A stretch of DNA of 33,865 nt from Anaerolineae bacterium (GCA_030950085.1 JAUZRW010000176.1:1-33865); one strand, 5' to 3'; shown: positions 7,205 through 16,696, counted from the first letter of the stretch. Translations and numbers: made by a program. The notes: generated by a model from the letters alone, not told the origin.

Positions 7205-9748
7205 TTAGAAATAGCCCGTTACGACGATTTTGGTATCTCGAATACGCGCCGTTGCTGCCGAACCCGGTACATCACGGTTAAGCGACATCCGCATATCAAT
7301 CATGCCATTTGCTCCTACAAAACGCTGTGGATTCGGGACTTCGTAAGTTTCACGGACAGTACCTGCCATCTCAACCCATTCATTCGCTGTCCAATCCCAA
7401 AGTTCAACTGAGACATCGCGCCCATAACTGCTGGAACGGTCAAGGATAATCGTCATTGTTTCGATACGGTTAAGACGGGCTTCTGCTAAGGGCATCAAGC
7501 GTGTGACGAGTGTCGCCGGATTAATCAGTGTCAAATCATTGAAACTGCCTTCGACTAAATCACGGTCACGCATTGCCCAAATATATTGGTCGCCTTCAAT
7601 TGTGACCAGTTCTGATGATGTCGGGATTTCAACATCGACACTCAGTTGGATGATATGCAGCACGGTATCCACTGAGAGGTAGGTCACGCCTTGCAATTCA
7701 ATATCCGGCGGTACTTCGTCGGTTGACCAGCCGATGAGATAGGCACTGTTGCCTATGCTATTGGTCGCAAATTGGTCACGCATGAATGAACGCAGTAAGG
7801 CACGCCGCCGTAGGGTTTCTTCACTATCATCCACGTTATCTCGATTAAAAGAGCGCGAGGGTGTTAGGGTATCACCCATCACAACGCGAGTCGTTTCCAG
7901 ACTATTGAATATATTGCTACTACTGCGAGCTTGTACCCCTAAATCCAAGCCATAAGCAATTTGCATCGGTGATTCGGATGGCACAAGGTCATTATCATTA
8001 TCACGAATGTTTTGCATGTCGGATGAATCAAAGTTGACCACATTGCCCGGTGCGAACGGTTCATCTAAGCGATAGAAACCATTACGCGAAATAATGACAG
8101 CATCTTCTAGCGTGATATCACTGTTATTGCGAACACTGCCACGTATTGTTTGTGTATCAAGGGGACTGTCTTCTGGTGTCAGGTCAGTCTCATAAACAAT
8201 CGTGACACTGCCGTTGATGTCAGGAGCTTGTGTCACACCAGATGTCGTAAAATTGGCAAAGATGCCACCATCAATTGATACATTTTCAACCAGAAAATCA
8301 TCATTTTGCACAATATTTGCTGTTGATTGTGTGATATTCTGCTGTAAAAAATTGTTTTGCGATAAGCCCGGCATGACCCGTACAAAACGCCCATCTGGTA
8401 CAGTCATCACATAGGTTTCGCGGCGCGGAGAAAGCACGCTAATCAATTGGTCAAAGCGAGCGATATCTGTATCAACAAAAGATTGCACCACATTGAGCCG
8501 ACTGACAATAATTTCACTACCGCGCAAATTAAAACCAACATTCCACGCCACGCCTGTAAAAGCCGCTATCAGCAACGGAATCGAGAACCATGCCCATTCG
8601 CGTTTATTGAGGCGCGATAAAACGAAGTAATTCAAGGGGCCAATCAGCAAAATGTACGCCAAAATATAGGCAATCATTGACATGACAGGGGGCAAGAGTT
8701 CAATATCCGGCAAAATGGCAGAGGCGCGTGCGGCATCTTGGGATTCGATAAAGCCACGAGTCCAGCCGGGTTCAGGCGCAGTGGTCATTAACAAGTTAAA
8801 CCAGAAGTCGCCCAATCTGTCCCAGCCCAGTAAGGGAGCAAGTGTGGGGTCGCCTGCAAGGAAATCAACTGTTCCAGAGCCATAACGTCGCCGAGCAAGA
8901 ACCGGAATACCCTCGCTAGTTTCGGCAAGTACCTGTGCATCCTCTTGTAATTCACCGACTGCTATAAAAGAACGTTCGGCAAGTTCTGCATTATCGTTGG
9001 CGAAAGTTGCCAAGCCCTGCACATCGTCCACGCTCTGACCATCACTTGGCACAATCGGCAAAATAGTGGTAAATGCTGCCGATGTTTCTTGCCAGCGTGC
9101 GCCACCTATCACAATGAGATGCCCACCCATTGCGACCCATTGCGTCACAGCCTCCCGTTGGCTCACGGTGAGGTCTTCGCTGTTGACATCATAAAAAATG
9201 AGGGTGTTAATCGCTTGTAAGGCATTGACGGCTGGGGGCAGATGGCTAGTCTCCCAGCGTGCCTGTTCTGCGAGTGAACCTGCCGGAGCAATATTATTCA
9301 AATTGAGACTTTCGGCACTGAGGCGCGAAACCACTAGATATAGAACATCTTCCGGCTCTAAAACACGCAGATTATGGGTTTGTTCGGCAACGCGCACGCC
9401 GTCATCATCGAGCAGTTCTACGATGATTTGCGTCGGGAAGGTACGCGCCTGTATATAAAGAAAGGCTGTTTTCTCTGAACCAGAGGGTAAATCAATCGGG
9501 GTGCTATAAGCATTACTGACCACACGTCCAGACGTTTCGGGGCGTATAGTGAGACGACCTGTGATGCTATCGCCATTGTTGCGAACGTTAATGCGAATCG
9601 GCAACCAGTAATCAGGGCGAAAATATTGGTCATATCCAGCTTCTACGGTGACTTGTACCAAATCACCGGTATCTTGTGCGGAAACTGGCATCAGAAGCAT
9701 TAGCAGTAAGGCGCTGATGAGCATCCAAATGATGCGACGAGGGGTCAT
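7205..9748 (-). CDS. Secreted, membrane-anchored protein with Rossmann/GATase-like domain
   Basis: About 847 residues. I chose the ATG that begins MTPRRIIWMLISALLLMLLM and leads to VSAQ, a good signal peptide; an ATG 15 codons upstream would bury it. After the signal comes a beta-sandwich-like region, then a Rossmann/glutamine-amidotransferase-like segment (INTLIFYDVN, later WVAMGGHLIVIGGARW and GSGTVDFLAGDP), then two membrane helices (MIAYILAYILLIGPLNYFVL and IPLLIAAFTGVAWNVGF), and a large extracytoplasmic C-terminal part. No catalytic Cys is evident, so the GATase-like fold is probably structural. This architecture next to an ABC-2 ATPase and permease resembles uncharacterised envelope exporter clusters, with distant similarity of design to gliding-type ABC/GldG systems. 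Its substrate is unknown. Confidence 0.75.
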   Translation of the reverse strand: MTPRRIIWMLISALLLMLLMPVSAQDTGDLVQVTVEAGYDQYFRPDYWLPIRINVRNNGDSITGRLTIRPETSGRVVSNAYSTPIDLPSGSEKTAFLYIQARTFPTQIIVELLDDDGVRVAEQTHNLRVLEPEDVLYLVVSRLSAESLNLNNIAPAGSLAEQARWETSHLPPAVNALQAINTLIFYDVNSEDLTVSQREAVTQWVAMGGHLIVIGGARWQETSAAFTTILPIVPSDGQSVDDVQGLATFANDNAELAERSFIAVGELQEDAQVLAETSEGIPVLARRRYGSGTVDFLAGDPTLAPLLGWDRLGDFWFNLLMTTAPEPGWTRGFIESQDAARASAILPDIELLPPVMSMIAYILAYILLIGPLNYFVLSRLNKREWAWFSIPLLIAAFTGVAWNVGFNLRGSEIIVSRLNVVQSFVDTDIARFDQLISVLSPRRETYVMTVPDGRFVRVMPGLSQNNFLQQNITQSTANIVQNDDFLVENVSIDGGIFANFTTSGVTQAPDINGSVTIVYETDLTPEDSPLDTQTIRGSVRNNSDITLEDAVIISRNGFYRLDEPFAPGNVVNFDSSDMQNIRDNDNDLVPSESPMQIAYGLDLGVQARSSSNIFNSLETTRVVMGDTLTPSRSFNRDNVDDSEETLRRRALLRSFMRDQFATNSIGNSAYLIGWSTDEVPPDIELQGVTYLSVDTVLHIIQLSVDVEIPTSSELVTIEGDQYIWAMRDRDLVEGSFNDLTLINPATLVTRLMPLAEARLNRIETMTIILDRSSSYGRDVSVELWDWTANEWVEMAGTVRETYEVPNPQRFVGANGMIDMRMSLNRDVPGSAATARIRDTKIVVTGYF

Positions 9749-9865
9749 AGAATCCAATCCTGAAATGTCTTGAAGAACAATAGTCTGCCACATTGTATCA
9801 TGGTGTCGGGTAGATTCGATGACAGGCTTTTGAAATTCTGATGAATTTTTGGGTTATGCTTCAAT

Positions 9866-9901
9866 TTCTTAGAGGAGGGCGTGTTCTTAGAGGAGGGCGT
9901 G
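9866..9901. repeat. 18-bp tandem duplication
   Basis: ttcttagaggagggcgtg occurs twice head to tail (9866-9883 and 9884-9901) without mismatch, in the 244-289 nt gap between two minus-strand secreted-protein genes. It lies about 120 nt upstream of the membrane protein gene at 7205-9748 and could be an operator pair or a recent slippage event. Confidence 0.7.
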
Positions 9902-9972
9902 ATTTTTCGATTGGTTATCGGGCATTAGCCAAGTTTAGGATTATGGCATACAAAGAGAGAAAACGGCGCGTA

Positions 9973-10010
9973 TTGAAATGGGCATAACAACCAAGCTATG
10001 CCCATTTCAA
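9973..10010 (-). terminator. 14-bp perfect hairpin downstream of the SH3b protein gene
   Basis: TTGAAATGGGCATA (9973-9986) pairs perfectly with 9997-10010, leaving a 10-nt loop. It begins 27 nt after the stop of the minus-strand gene at 10038. No strong T-run follows on the minus strand, so it may be a Rho-independent terminator of weak type or a transcript-end stabiliser. Confidence 0.5.
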
Positions 10011-10037
10011 ATCTCATAGAGCGAAGTACGACAACAA

Positions 10038-11759
10038 CTAGGTACAAGGAAAACTAAAACTCTGCCCATCGGACGTTGTGGCACGTACTACTGTTGGACC
10101 ATCTGGATTGTAAGCCAGATTAAATGAGCCAGATTCTGCACCGGATGTTTGGGCTGCTGATGTACCGTAAGCATCACCAAGCGTTGCTGAAATGGTCTCG
10201 CCATCGGGCAAGTTACGCCATGCTAATTCCCCCTCAACAGCATAAGCGGCACCTGCACCACAACTCCGCAGAAAGACAGTCAAACCCTCCCCTGATGGTT
10301 GGGCAAAAGGGTCAGCCTCGCGGACAATGGTCGGTGTTCGGTAGGTCACACAAGCGTATGCTTCCCCCTGAAAGGCACGGACTTCCCATGACAGTTCGCT
10401 TCCTGTCGGGATTTGCCCCACATTCAATTCAATAGATGTGCTATCCGTGAAATAAGATGCGGCAAATGCTCCTGTAAAATCATAAAAGACAATTTCATAG
10501 CGTGTTGCGCCTGTCGCTTCTGTCCAAGTAAAGACAGTTGGGCGTGGTGTGATACCACTCGTGGGTCCAATCAGACTAAATTCGCTGCAATTGACATCAG
10601 CTAATTGCGAATCGGATGCGGTATTGCCACCATTAGAGGGCGATGTTGTTGGCGGCGGTGTTTCGCCCGGACACAAGATTTCAATCTGATAACTCATCAG
10701 TGATGCTGGGATTTCTTCCAGATAGCAGAAAATTGCGCCAAAATCATCGACAGGTTGAGGCGTAGTCGGCGCACAAGAAACAAGACGGTCATTTGCTTCG
10801 CCATCTAAGCCACGATTAGCCGCATCCCCCAAGCACAGCAGCGTACTATAGCCGAGTGGCACAGTCACACCGTCAATTTCGGCTTGCCCACTAAAGACAA
10901 TCAATTCAAGGAAAAGTTCCCCGTCAATTTCAAGCACTCGCAGCCCTATTGTTGAAGCAATGACGACATTTGCGCCGTTCACTTGCAGTTCAATGTCGAT
11001 ACCATTGGGTCCCTGTACCAGCAAAATATCTTCGGGGATACCTTCACAACTAGCTTGACCAATCCCCGTTCGTAAGTAGAAGGCTTGCATCGTAGTTTGC
11101 AATTCTGGCGCTAAAATCGGGAGTTCGTCAAATGCCTCATCTTCGGCAATGACCACACGATTAATCCATGTCGGGCGGTTGTTATAGGCAACACGTAACC
11201 ATTGACCATCTTCGCTCTGACCATCGGCTTGTAAAATGGCATTTTGCCCTGCACCACCCACTACATTGAAGTTCAGTCCCGGTCCACTGCGAACATTCGC
11301 ACCCTGCGGCGTAATAATCGTAACCGCCATGCCATCTGCTGGGATAAATGCCTCATCGGGGTCAACCGCATTTTCGACTTCCGTATCGCCCATCAAAATG
11401 AAGGTGACATTTTGACCGGGGATAGTATTCGGTAGATTTGCCTGAATGCTCATGACGGCAACACCCCATGTACCTGTTTCTTCATCCAAACCTGCTGTGG
11501 CGATGGTTTCGATATCAGCAATAGCCGCGATATCGGCTGGTAAAGCAAAATAATCATCTGGTACTTCGTTCAAAAACGCAGCTTGTACAAGGTCAAAACC
11601 ATAACAGGCGTTATTGCGTTCTAAACCCTCACAGGTGTTATCTATCTCAGCAAGAGCCTCTTGAATCAAAGCCGAGCATGTTGGTTGTGCGCTAATCACC
11701 ACGACTGAAAATAGCATGATGAATAGTGTCAGTCCCCCAGTCGATAAAAAGCGTTTCAT
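10038..11759 (-). CDS. Secreted protein with SH3b and FecR-like domains
   Basis: 573 residues with a signal peptide (residues 1-24, cleavage near VISA-QPT). Residues 25-140 are a Cys-containing domain of unknown fold (CSALIQEALAEIDNTC, NNACYGFDLVQAAFL). Residues 146-204 form a bacterial SH3 domain (ANVRSGPGLNFNVVGGAG, later WLRVAY and WINRVV), which often binds cell-wall material. Residues 235-310 resemble a FecR-like beta domain (VFSGQAEIDGVTVPLGYSTL). A Pro/Thr linker then leads to a fibronectin-like segment (PRPTVFTWTEATGATRYEIV) and a Cys-containing C-terminus. The ATG has AAGGA nine bases upstream. It is flanked by hairpins on both sides and is probably monocistronic, and it is likely part of the cell envelope. 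Confidence 0.75.
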   Translation of the reverse strand: MKRFLSTGGLTLFIMLFSVVVISAQPTCSALIQEALAEIDNTCEGLERNNACYGFDLVQAAFLNEVPDDYFALPADIAAIADIETIATAGLDEETGTWGVAVMSIQANLPNTIPGQNVTFILMGDTEVENAVDPDEAFIPADGMAVTIITPQGANVRSGPGLNFNVVGGAGQNAILQADGQSEDGQWLRVAYNNRPTWINRVVIAEDEAFDELPILAPELQTTMQAFYLRTGIGQASCEGIPEDILLVQGPNGIDIELQVNGANVVIASTIGLRVLEIDGELFLELIVFSGQAEIDGVTVPLGYSTLLCLGDAANRGLDGEANDRLVSCAPTTPQPVDDFGAIFCYLEEIPASLMSYQIEILCPGETPPPTTSPSNGGNTASDSQLADVNCSEFSLIGPTSGITPRPTVFTWTEATGATRYEIVFYDFTGAFAASYFTDSTSIELNVGQIPTGSELSWEVRAFQGEAYACVTYRTPTIVREADPFAQPSGEGLTVFLRSCGAGAAYAVEGELAWRNLPDGETISATLGDAYGTSAAQTSGAESGSFNLAYNPDGPTVVRATTSDGQSFSFPCT

Positions 11760-11960
11760 AGCAACAATTCCTTTTGCTTCTAAATGATGCCGTGTATTAA
11801 AGGTAGTGTATCATGCCCTCGAAAATTGTGAAGCAGGTGAGAGGAGTTTCTAGCAATTTTTTACAAGTTATTTTACACATTTGATGCAAGGGTTATAAAT
11901 CGATTTTCTACTTCGCTTGAATTTTATTAGAGTAAGCATCTCATATTAATGAGAAGAATC

Positions 11961-11990
11961 AAAAACGCTTATCGCATCGACGAGCGTTCT
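11961..11990 (-). terminator. Intrinsic terminator of the minus-strand PPC gene
   Basis: On the minus strand AACGCT, a 13-nt loop and AGCGTT form a hairpin followed directly by TTTTT (the plus strand shows AAAAACGCT at 11961-11969). It lies about 50 nt after the PPC gene stop at 12041. The rest of 11760-12040 shows only AT-rich sequence and a short TCTCAT/ATGAGA inverted repeat. Confidence 0.55.
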
Positions 11991-12040
11991 CACATTATCT
12001 ACCTGTCTCATACCTAATAAATGAACCCTTCGCTACGGAT

Positions 12041-13525
12041 TCAATTATTCAAAATACGGGTCAGGCTCAGGTTAAAATCGCCTGTCGTATTGGTCGGGCG
12101 ACCACTGCCTTCATAGCGCGAAGCCCGTATATAATGCACGCCCGTATAGGTCAAAATATAGTGTTCGATTCGTGCATTCTGATTAGCGCCACTATCATCG
12201 TCGCGCAGCATCCGCACCTGATTGTTATCTAATAATTCTAAAACGGCATCAAGGTCGCCGGTGCTTTTATCCATACTAATCGTCACCACATCGCCTATTG
12301 TTCCCCAAAATACATAGAGTGATTCGCTATCATCATCATTAATGACATCTTGCACTGTCGTTCCATACAGTAAACGAGGAATATTAGACTCTACGTCATC
12401 GAAAGCGAAGCCATTATCTTGCAGTGTGAGGTTGAACTCGCCAAAAGTATCACCCTCACTGCGCCCGAAACGTGTCGCAATAATATTGTACTGACCTGTT
12501 GCTGGAATACGAAACGAAGCGATACGGGCATTGGTGCCACTGCCACCGTCATCATTTTCAATCAAGGGTTGATAGCCCGCATTGGTTAAAATGAGGTAAG
12601 CATCCAATTGACCGGGGAAACGCGCTCTTTCCATTGTAATGGTGACAATCTGGTCGCGTTCGGCAGTGAATTGATAATATCGCTGAAACTGCTCTTCGGT
12701 TAATTCAGCTTTAATCGTTTGGTTGAGGAATATGACCTGTGGCGACTGTCGATTATTGCCCAAACCACTATTCGCACCTTCACCAATAATCAAGACAAAA
12801 CTGCCGACACTCTCGCCCGTTGCTTCGCCGTAACGTGTCGCCACAATAATATATGTCCCGGTCTCTGGAATCACGAGGTTATCAATACGCGAATTGCGTG
12901 TGTCGCCATCGGCATCGTCATTTTCAACAATTAAGAAACGGTTGCTATCGACGATTTGTAACATAGGGTCTAATGTGCCGGATGAGCGCACCATTTCAAT
13001 CGTGAGGATGTCGCCTGCATTGGCTTGGAATGTATAATAGATTTGCGGTTGTGTGTTGGTAATCGTATCAGTAATGGGGATGCCATATTGTAAGTTTGTT
13101 CCCTGTTGCGATAATACACCGATGCGCTCAATGCTCAATTCATAATCGCCGCTTGTGCTACCGAGCGAATAGCCAAAACGCCCGATAACCAGATAGACCA
13201 AGCCATTTTCTTCAAACGTGAGCGTTGTTTCCACATTGCGGCTGCCCTGTGTATCATCACGCCGAAATAGCACATCACCATTGGCTGTGAAAATGGTCAG
13301 TACAGGGTCAAGGTTGCCATCACTTGCTTCTAGCGTAAAACGCACGACTAGCCCACGCGAACCTTCCATACGATAGACCACTCGCGGAGTCGCGTCGTCA
13401 ATGCGCCCCTGAATGATTGAACCAACTACTAGCGTTTCCGCTTCAATATTTTCTTGTGCGGCTGATGTGAGGGTCAGCAGCAATAAAATGATGCCATAAA
13501 ACAGATACCGTATCATATTCGTCAT
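12041..13525 (-). CDS. Secreted PPC-domain repeat protein
   Basis: 494 residues: a signal peptide (MIRYLFYGIILLLLTLTSA) followed by four copies of a bacterial pre-peptidase C-terminal (PPC)-like beta-sandwich of about 115 residues. Each repeat carries the D-[GTQ]-x-L-D-[AP]-x-L-x-[IL] strand, an acidic N/E-DD turn (FRRDD, VENDDADGD, IENDDGGSG, LRDDDSG) and the closing pattern GxYxIxAxRx. The acidic turns may bind calcium. No peptidase domain is present, so the PPC repeats stand alone, probably for adhesion or cell-surface structure. It is divergent from a second PPC gene across 188 nt, suggesting shared regulation. The first ATG and one three codons later are both possible starts. Confidence 0.8.
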   Translation of the reverse strand: MTNMIRYLFYGIILLLLTLTSAAQENIEAETLVVGSIIQGRIDDATPRVVYRMEGSRGLVVRFTLEASDGNLDPVLTIFTANGDVLFRRDDTQGSRNVETTLTFEENGLVYLVIGRFGYSLGSTSGDYELSIERIGVLSQQGTNLQYGIPITDTITNTQPQIYYTFQANAGDILTIEMVRSSGTLDPMLQIVDSNRFLIVENDDADGDTRNSRIDNLVIPETGTYIIVATRYGEATGESVGSFVLIIGEGANSGLGNNRQSPQVIFLNQTIKAELTEEQFQRYYQFTAERDQIVTITMERARFPGQLDAYLILTNAGYQPLIENDDGGSGTNARIASFRIPATGQYNIIATRFGRSEGDTFGEFNLTLQDNGFAFDDVESNIPRLLYGTTVQDVINDDDSESLYVFWGTIGDVVTISMDKSTGDLDAVLELLDNNQVRMLRDDDSGANQNARIEHYILTYTGVHYIRASRYEGSGRPTNTTGDFNLSLTRILNN

Positions 13526-13572
13526 TGTACAGCGTATCTCATAGAATCAGAAGTATAGGGGTGTACAAGTAT

Positions 13573-13600
13573 ATTTTATATAGCGATGAAGATGTTACAA
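13573..13600 (-). promoter_or_regulatory. Possible minus-strand promoter in the PPC divergent gap
   Basis: On the minus strand TTGTAA (13600-13595), a 16-nt spacer and TAAAAT (13578-13573) lie about 50 nt upstream of the PPC gene start. The other direction is AT-rich (TTGATG at 13663, TATACATTATAAA at 13685) but less clear-cut. Confidence 0.35.
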
Positions 13601-13713
13601 GTTGACCATAAAATGCAAAAAACGTATAAATATGCCCTCTAATTTGATACACATTTATCATTTTGATGCTAAAATGGTCATGATATACATTATAAATTCA
13701 GGAGTTTGAATAA

Positions 13714-15096
13714 ATGCAGAAAAACATTTTGCGCGGTTTTATCGTCTTACTGATGTTGCTCATCCCGTCCACATTGTTGGCGCAGGGTAGCGCGATTAGT
13801 GTCGGTGATACAGTAACTGGTGAGGCTGTTGGCAATGATGTCGAGTACACCATCGACTTAGCGACAGGCGAGGTGATTGTCATTGACCTTAGCTCGGAAG
13901 ATTTTGACACATTGGTCAAAGTACAAGATGCCAACGGTAGTGAATTGGCTCGTAATGATGATGGCGGTGAAGGCTTCAATTCGCTATTAACTTTTGATGC
14001 CCCAGAGATTGGCACATACACCATTGTTGTCACCTCTTTCTTCAACAATACCGTTGGAAACTACACCCTCAGCGTGCAGTCTGACACAGGCGGCGGTGGT
14101 GAAAGTGGCACAGGTGTCAGTGCAGAGTGTGGTACATTTAGTGGCAATACAGGTGATTTACAGTTTGGTGAAACCGTCACTGAAACTGCGACTGGCAATG
14201 TGACATATGATATCAACCTTCAAGCTGACCAAACAGTGATTATCAGTCTCTCATCTGATGACTTTGATACATATCTCGAACTATTAGACACAAGTGGCGC
14301 GAGTATTGCCTCTGATGATGATAGCGGTGGTAATCTCAATTCACGTTTAATCTTTACAGCGCGTGAATCAGCAACCTATACCATCCTTGTGCGTTCATTT
14401 GGTACGGCAGAAGCGAGTGGTATCTATACCATTTCTGTCACGGAAAACTGTGCTTCAACGGATGGCGGGACGATTGCTTATGGCGAAACAATTTCGCTAG
14501 CACCCGACGGCGCACTTCAATTGCTGATTACCTTTGACGGAACAGCCGGAGATGTGATTAATTTGATAGTATCATCCAGCACAGGTGAAGATACAACGCT
14601 CTCACTTTATGACTCTAGTGGCACTTTAATTGTAGAGGACGATGACAGTGGCGAAGGATTAAATCCCGCGCTACGACGCTTTGTTCTGCCTGCGACTGGC
14701 ACTTATGAGATTGATTTGCGAGGCTTTAGCTCAGATGCCATACTCGACCCAATCGAAATCACACTCGAAGAAACCGAATTGCTCGAAATCACAGCCGAAC
14801 CCTTAGAAATAATACTCGACGATGAGGTTAGCAGTGATGTCTTGTTCTTTGAGGCGCAGAATAATACACAATATCTGCTCGTGATTGAGTTGGATAGAGA
14901 CCTTGATGACTCGCTCTATATTGATATTTCTCAATCAGGTGAATCTTTCCCCAGCATCCGCTTTACAACATCCGGCGCATCCAGTTTTGCGGCGGTCTTC
15001 ACAGCCGATTTCACCGGTATGATGACAGTAGAGCTTGAATACTTCGGATTTAGGAACGATGCAAACTTCACGATTGCAGTAGAAGAACTTGACTAA
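13714..15096 (+). CDS. Secreted PPC-domain repeat protein (divergent paralog)
   Basis: 460 residues, with a signal peptide ending near TLLAQ (residues 1-23). Three clear PPC-like repeats follow (about 25-125, 140-245, 250-350), each with the S-x-x-D/E-D-F/T-x-L-x-[VL] strand, an acidic turn (RNDDGGEG, SDDDSGG, EDDDSGEG) and GxYxIxV/L closing. A fourth, more diverged beta domain covers 355-460. A Gly/Ser-rich linker (DTGGGGESGTG) separates repeats one and two. AGGAG lies nine bases before the ATG. It resembles the minus-strand PPC gene next to it in design rather than in detail, suggesting an old duplication. It ends in a good terminator and is probably a surface protein. Confidence 0.82.
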   Translation: MQKNILRGFIVLLMLLIPSTLLAQGSAISVGDTVTGEAVGNDVEYTIDLATGEVIVIDLSSEDFDTLVKVQDANGSELARNDDGGEGFNSLLTFDAPEIGTYTIVVTSFFNNTVGNYTLSVQSDTGGGGESGTGVSAECGTFSGNTGDLQFGETVTETATGNVTYDINLQADQTVIISLSSDDFDTYLELLDTSGASIASDDDSGGNLNSRLIFTARESATYTILVRSFGTAEASGIYTISVTENCASTDGGTIAYGETISLAPDGALQLLITFDGTAGDVINLIVSSSTGEDTTLSLYDSSGTLIVEDDDSGEGLNPALRRFVLPATGTYEIDLRGFSSDAILDPIEITLEETELLEITAEPLEIILDDEVSSDVLFFEAQNNTQYLLVIELDRDLDDSLYIDISQSGESFPSIRFTTSGASSFAAVFTADFTGMMTVELEYFGFRNDANFTIAVEELD

Positions 15097-15115
15097 TTTC
15101 ACCGAAGCACAAATT

Positions 15116-15143
15116 AAGGGCATCCGCGAGGGTGTCCTTTTTT
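15116..15143 (+). terminator. Intrinsic terminator
   Basis: A 10-bp stem (AAGGGCATCC / GGGTGTCCTT with G-T pairs) is closed by a GCGA tetraloop and followed by a run of T. It lies 20 nt after the plus-strand PPC gene stop. Confidence 0.85.
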
Positions 15144-15237
15144 GTTCTATCATCCATTGTCACAGAAATTGTCACAGAAGCGAGGCTGTTTGATGCTCGT
15201 GAAATTAAGCCGTCAATCCTAAATTTTCACACCTGCG

Positions 15238-16299
15238 TTATGTTCCAATGAGTAGAATCTCCTGCGATTTTTTGTTGGTCGATAAGGCGTATTGATAGTG
15301 ACCATAATAGGCTATTCGCACATTAGCTTTGTACTTTTTCATCAGTTGTATGAGGTCATTTTGGGTGGGGATGCCATCGCTACGATATGACACAATTAAG
15401 ATACTAGCGCGGAAATGGGCAAATAAGTCGTCAAAGGCTTGATGAATCTGATGTTTATCTGTCCAACGGCTGGCTTTGATTTTTAAGCGACGATGCTTAG
15501 AGCGAAAGTCGATTTTCTCTTCCCATGTGTCATACTGCGACAACCCTTCTAGGAAATGATAAAAATCACGATAATTCGTGGCGCTCCCTTTTTCAGAGAT
15601 ATAGGGTGGGTCAATATAGACCAAATCATAGTCATTCGATAGCGACAGGCTATCTTGATTGACAGCATAATTGATTTGTGTATTGTCGAATATGGCATGA
15701 TGAGCCTCTGTCACAAATAGCCGAAACCATACCTCAAATGGTTTATCCCAACTACTTTTGTTCCCAAAAGAGCGTTCGACATCGGCAAGGCGAACATATA
15801 AATTTTTGCGATGAAATAAATTATAGGGGCGTTTGACAATACAGGCTTGCGCGAGGGCAAAAAACGCGAGACTCTGCTTATACGGATTGTCGAGGTGGCG
15901 AATGTTGGTGATGACTGTATCAATCCAGCGATTTTCTTCATCTGTGAAGTAAATATCATGAAAGACACCTTCAACTAAATCGGGATAGTGCATTTCTGAA
16001 TGGCGCTCAAGCACAAAATTGATGTCGTCATCTGTGAGTCGTATTGCCGAATTTTCTATCAGCGCCCGTCCGAAGTGAGTGTTGAATCGCAGCACATCAT
16101 TATAGGTGACAGTCTTGTTCTCTTGCTTAAATTTATAAGCAATTACGCCCGTCCCACCAAAAGCATCTAAACAGGTCTGAAAATCCAAGTCGCTAATCTC
16201 GTTCCAAATCCAATTGACGAGTTTCGCCTTACTGCCCTGATAGCGTGTTGATGGGAATTGATGGGTGTATTCAGGAAATAGGGGCAATTGAGAAAACAT
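15238..16299 (-). CDS. DNA adenine methylase, D12 class (orphan)
   Basis: 353 residues. The D12-class (alpha) N6-adenine methyltransferase pattern is clear: motif X RYQGSKAKL at 19-27, AdoMet motif I DAFGGTGV at 45-52, and catalytic DPPY at 230-233 (VYIDPPYISEKG). The N-terminal QLPLFPEY is typical of stand-alone D12 enzymes. It would methylate adenine in a specific site, but no endonuclease gene is adjacent; its upstream neighbours are a DUF433/DUF5615 toxin-antitoxin pair. It may be an orphan regulator, a protective anti-restriction methylase or a relic of an R-M system. The ATG has AGGTTG upstream. Confidence 0.88.
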   Translation of the reverse strand: MFSQLPLFPEYTHQFPSTRYQGSKAKLVNWIWNEISDLDFQTCLDAFGGTGVIAYKFKQENKTVTYNDVLRFNTHFGRALIENSAIRLTDDDINFVLERHSEMHYPDLVEGVFHDIYFTDEENRWIDTVITNIRHLDNPYKQSLAFFALAQACIVKRPYNLFHRKNLYVRLADVERSFGNKSSWDKPFEVWFRLFVTEAHHAIFDNTQINYAVNQDSLSLSNDYDLVYIDPPYISEKGSATNYRDFYHFLEGLSQYDTWEEKIDFRSKHRRLKIKASRWTDKHQIHQAFDDLFAHFRASILIVSYRSDGIPTQNDLIQLMKKYKANVRIAYYGHYQYALSTNKKSQEILLIGT

Positions 16300-16345
16300 G
16301 ATATCAACCTATTTTAATACTTTGTTGAGTTTCATCGGGGAAAGA

Positions 16346-16696
16346 TTAACCCATAGGCACGTAGCGGATGATATTCTCAAAGTCTTCTGGTGTGCCTGCG
16401 CCGATAAGAACTTCAAGTTCATCAAGAATTTGACCAATACTAATAGTTAGTCTGACCTCAATGATGCCAGGGACAGACAATCCAGCACGAACCCGTTCAT
16501 AGGCGAATCGAGGTATTGTCTTCACATCATGGGTCAAGAGGATGCGGTTTTCATCTGCAATCCAGTCCAGCAATTCGGGGTCTGATGACTGGAACATTTC
16601 GGTATCTTGAACGCGAACGATGTCTATATCTGGAAGACGTGTCAAAATACCTTTGAGAATACGTCCATCAAAATTCTCGTCGGCTGCAAAACGCAT
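16346..16696 (-). CDS. DUF5615 PIN-like toxin
   Basis: 116 residues when started at the ATG that overlaps the DUF433 stop by one base (TAATG); a longer frame upstream exists but lies within DUF433. The N-terminus MRFAADENFDGRILKGIL carries the acidic D-E-N triad of the DUF5615/Mut7-C PIN-like nuclease fold, and LLTHDVKTI (D57) and the D39-P-E-L region complete the pattern. Such proteins are predicted RNases acting as toxins. The upstream antitoxin-like DUF433 gene is translationally coupled. The D12 methylase starts 46 nt downstream. Confidence 0.85.
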   Translation of the reverse strand: MRFAADENFDGRILKGILTRLPDIDIVRVQDTEMFQSSDPELLDWIADENRILLTHDVKTIPRFAYERVRAGLSVPGIIEVRLTISIGQILDELEVLIGAGTPEDFENIIRYVPMG

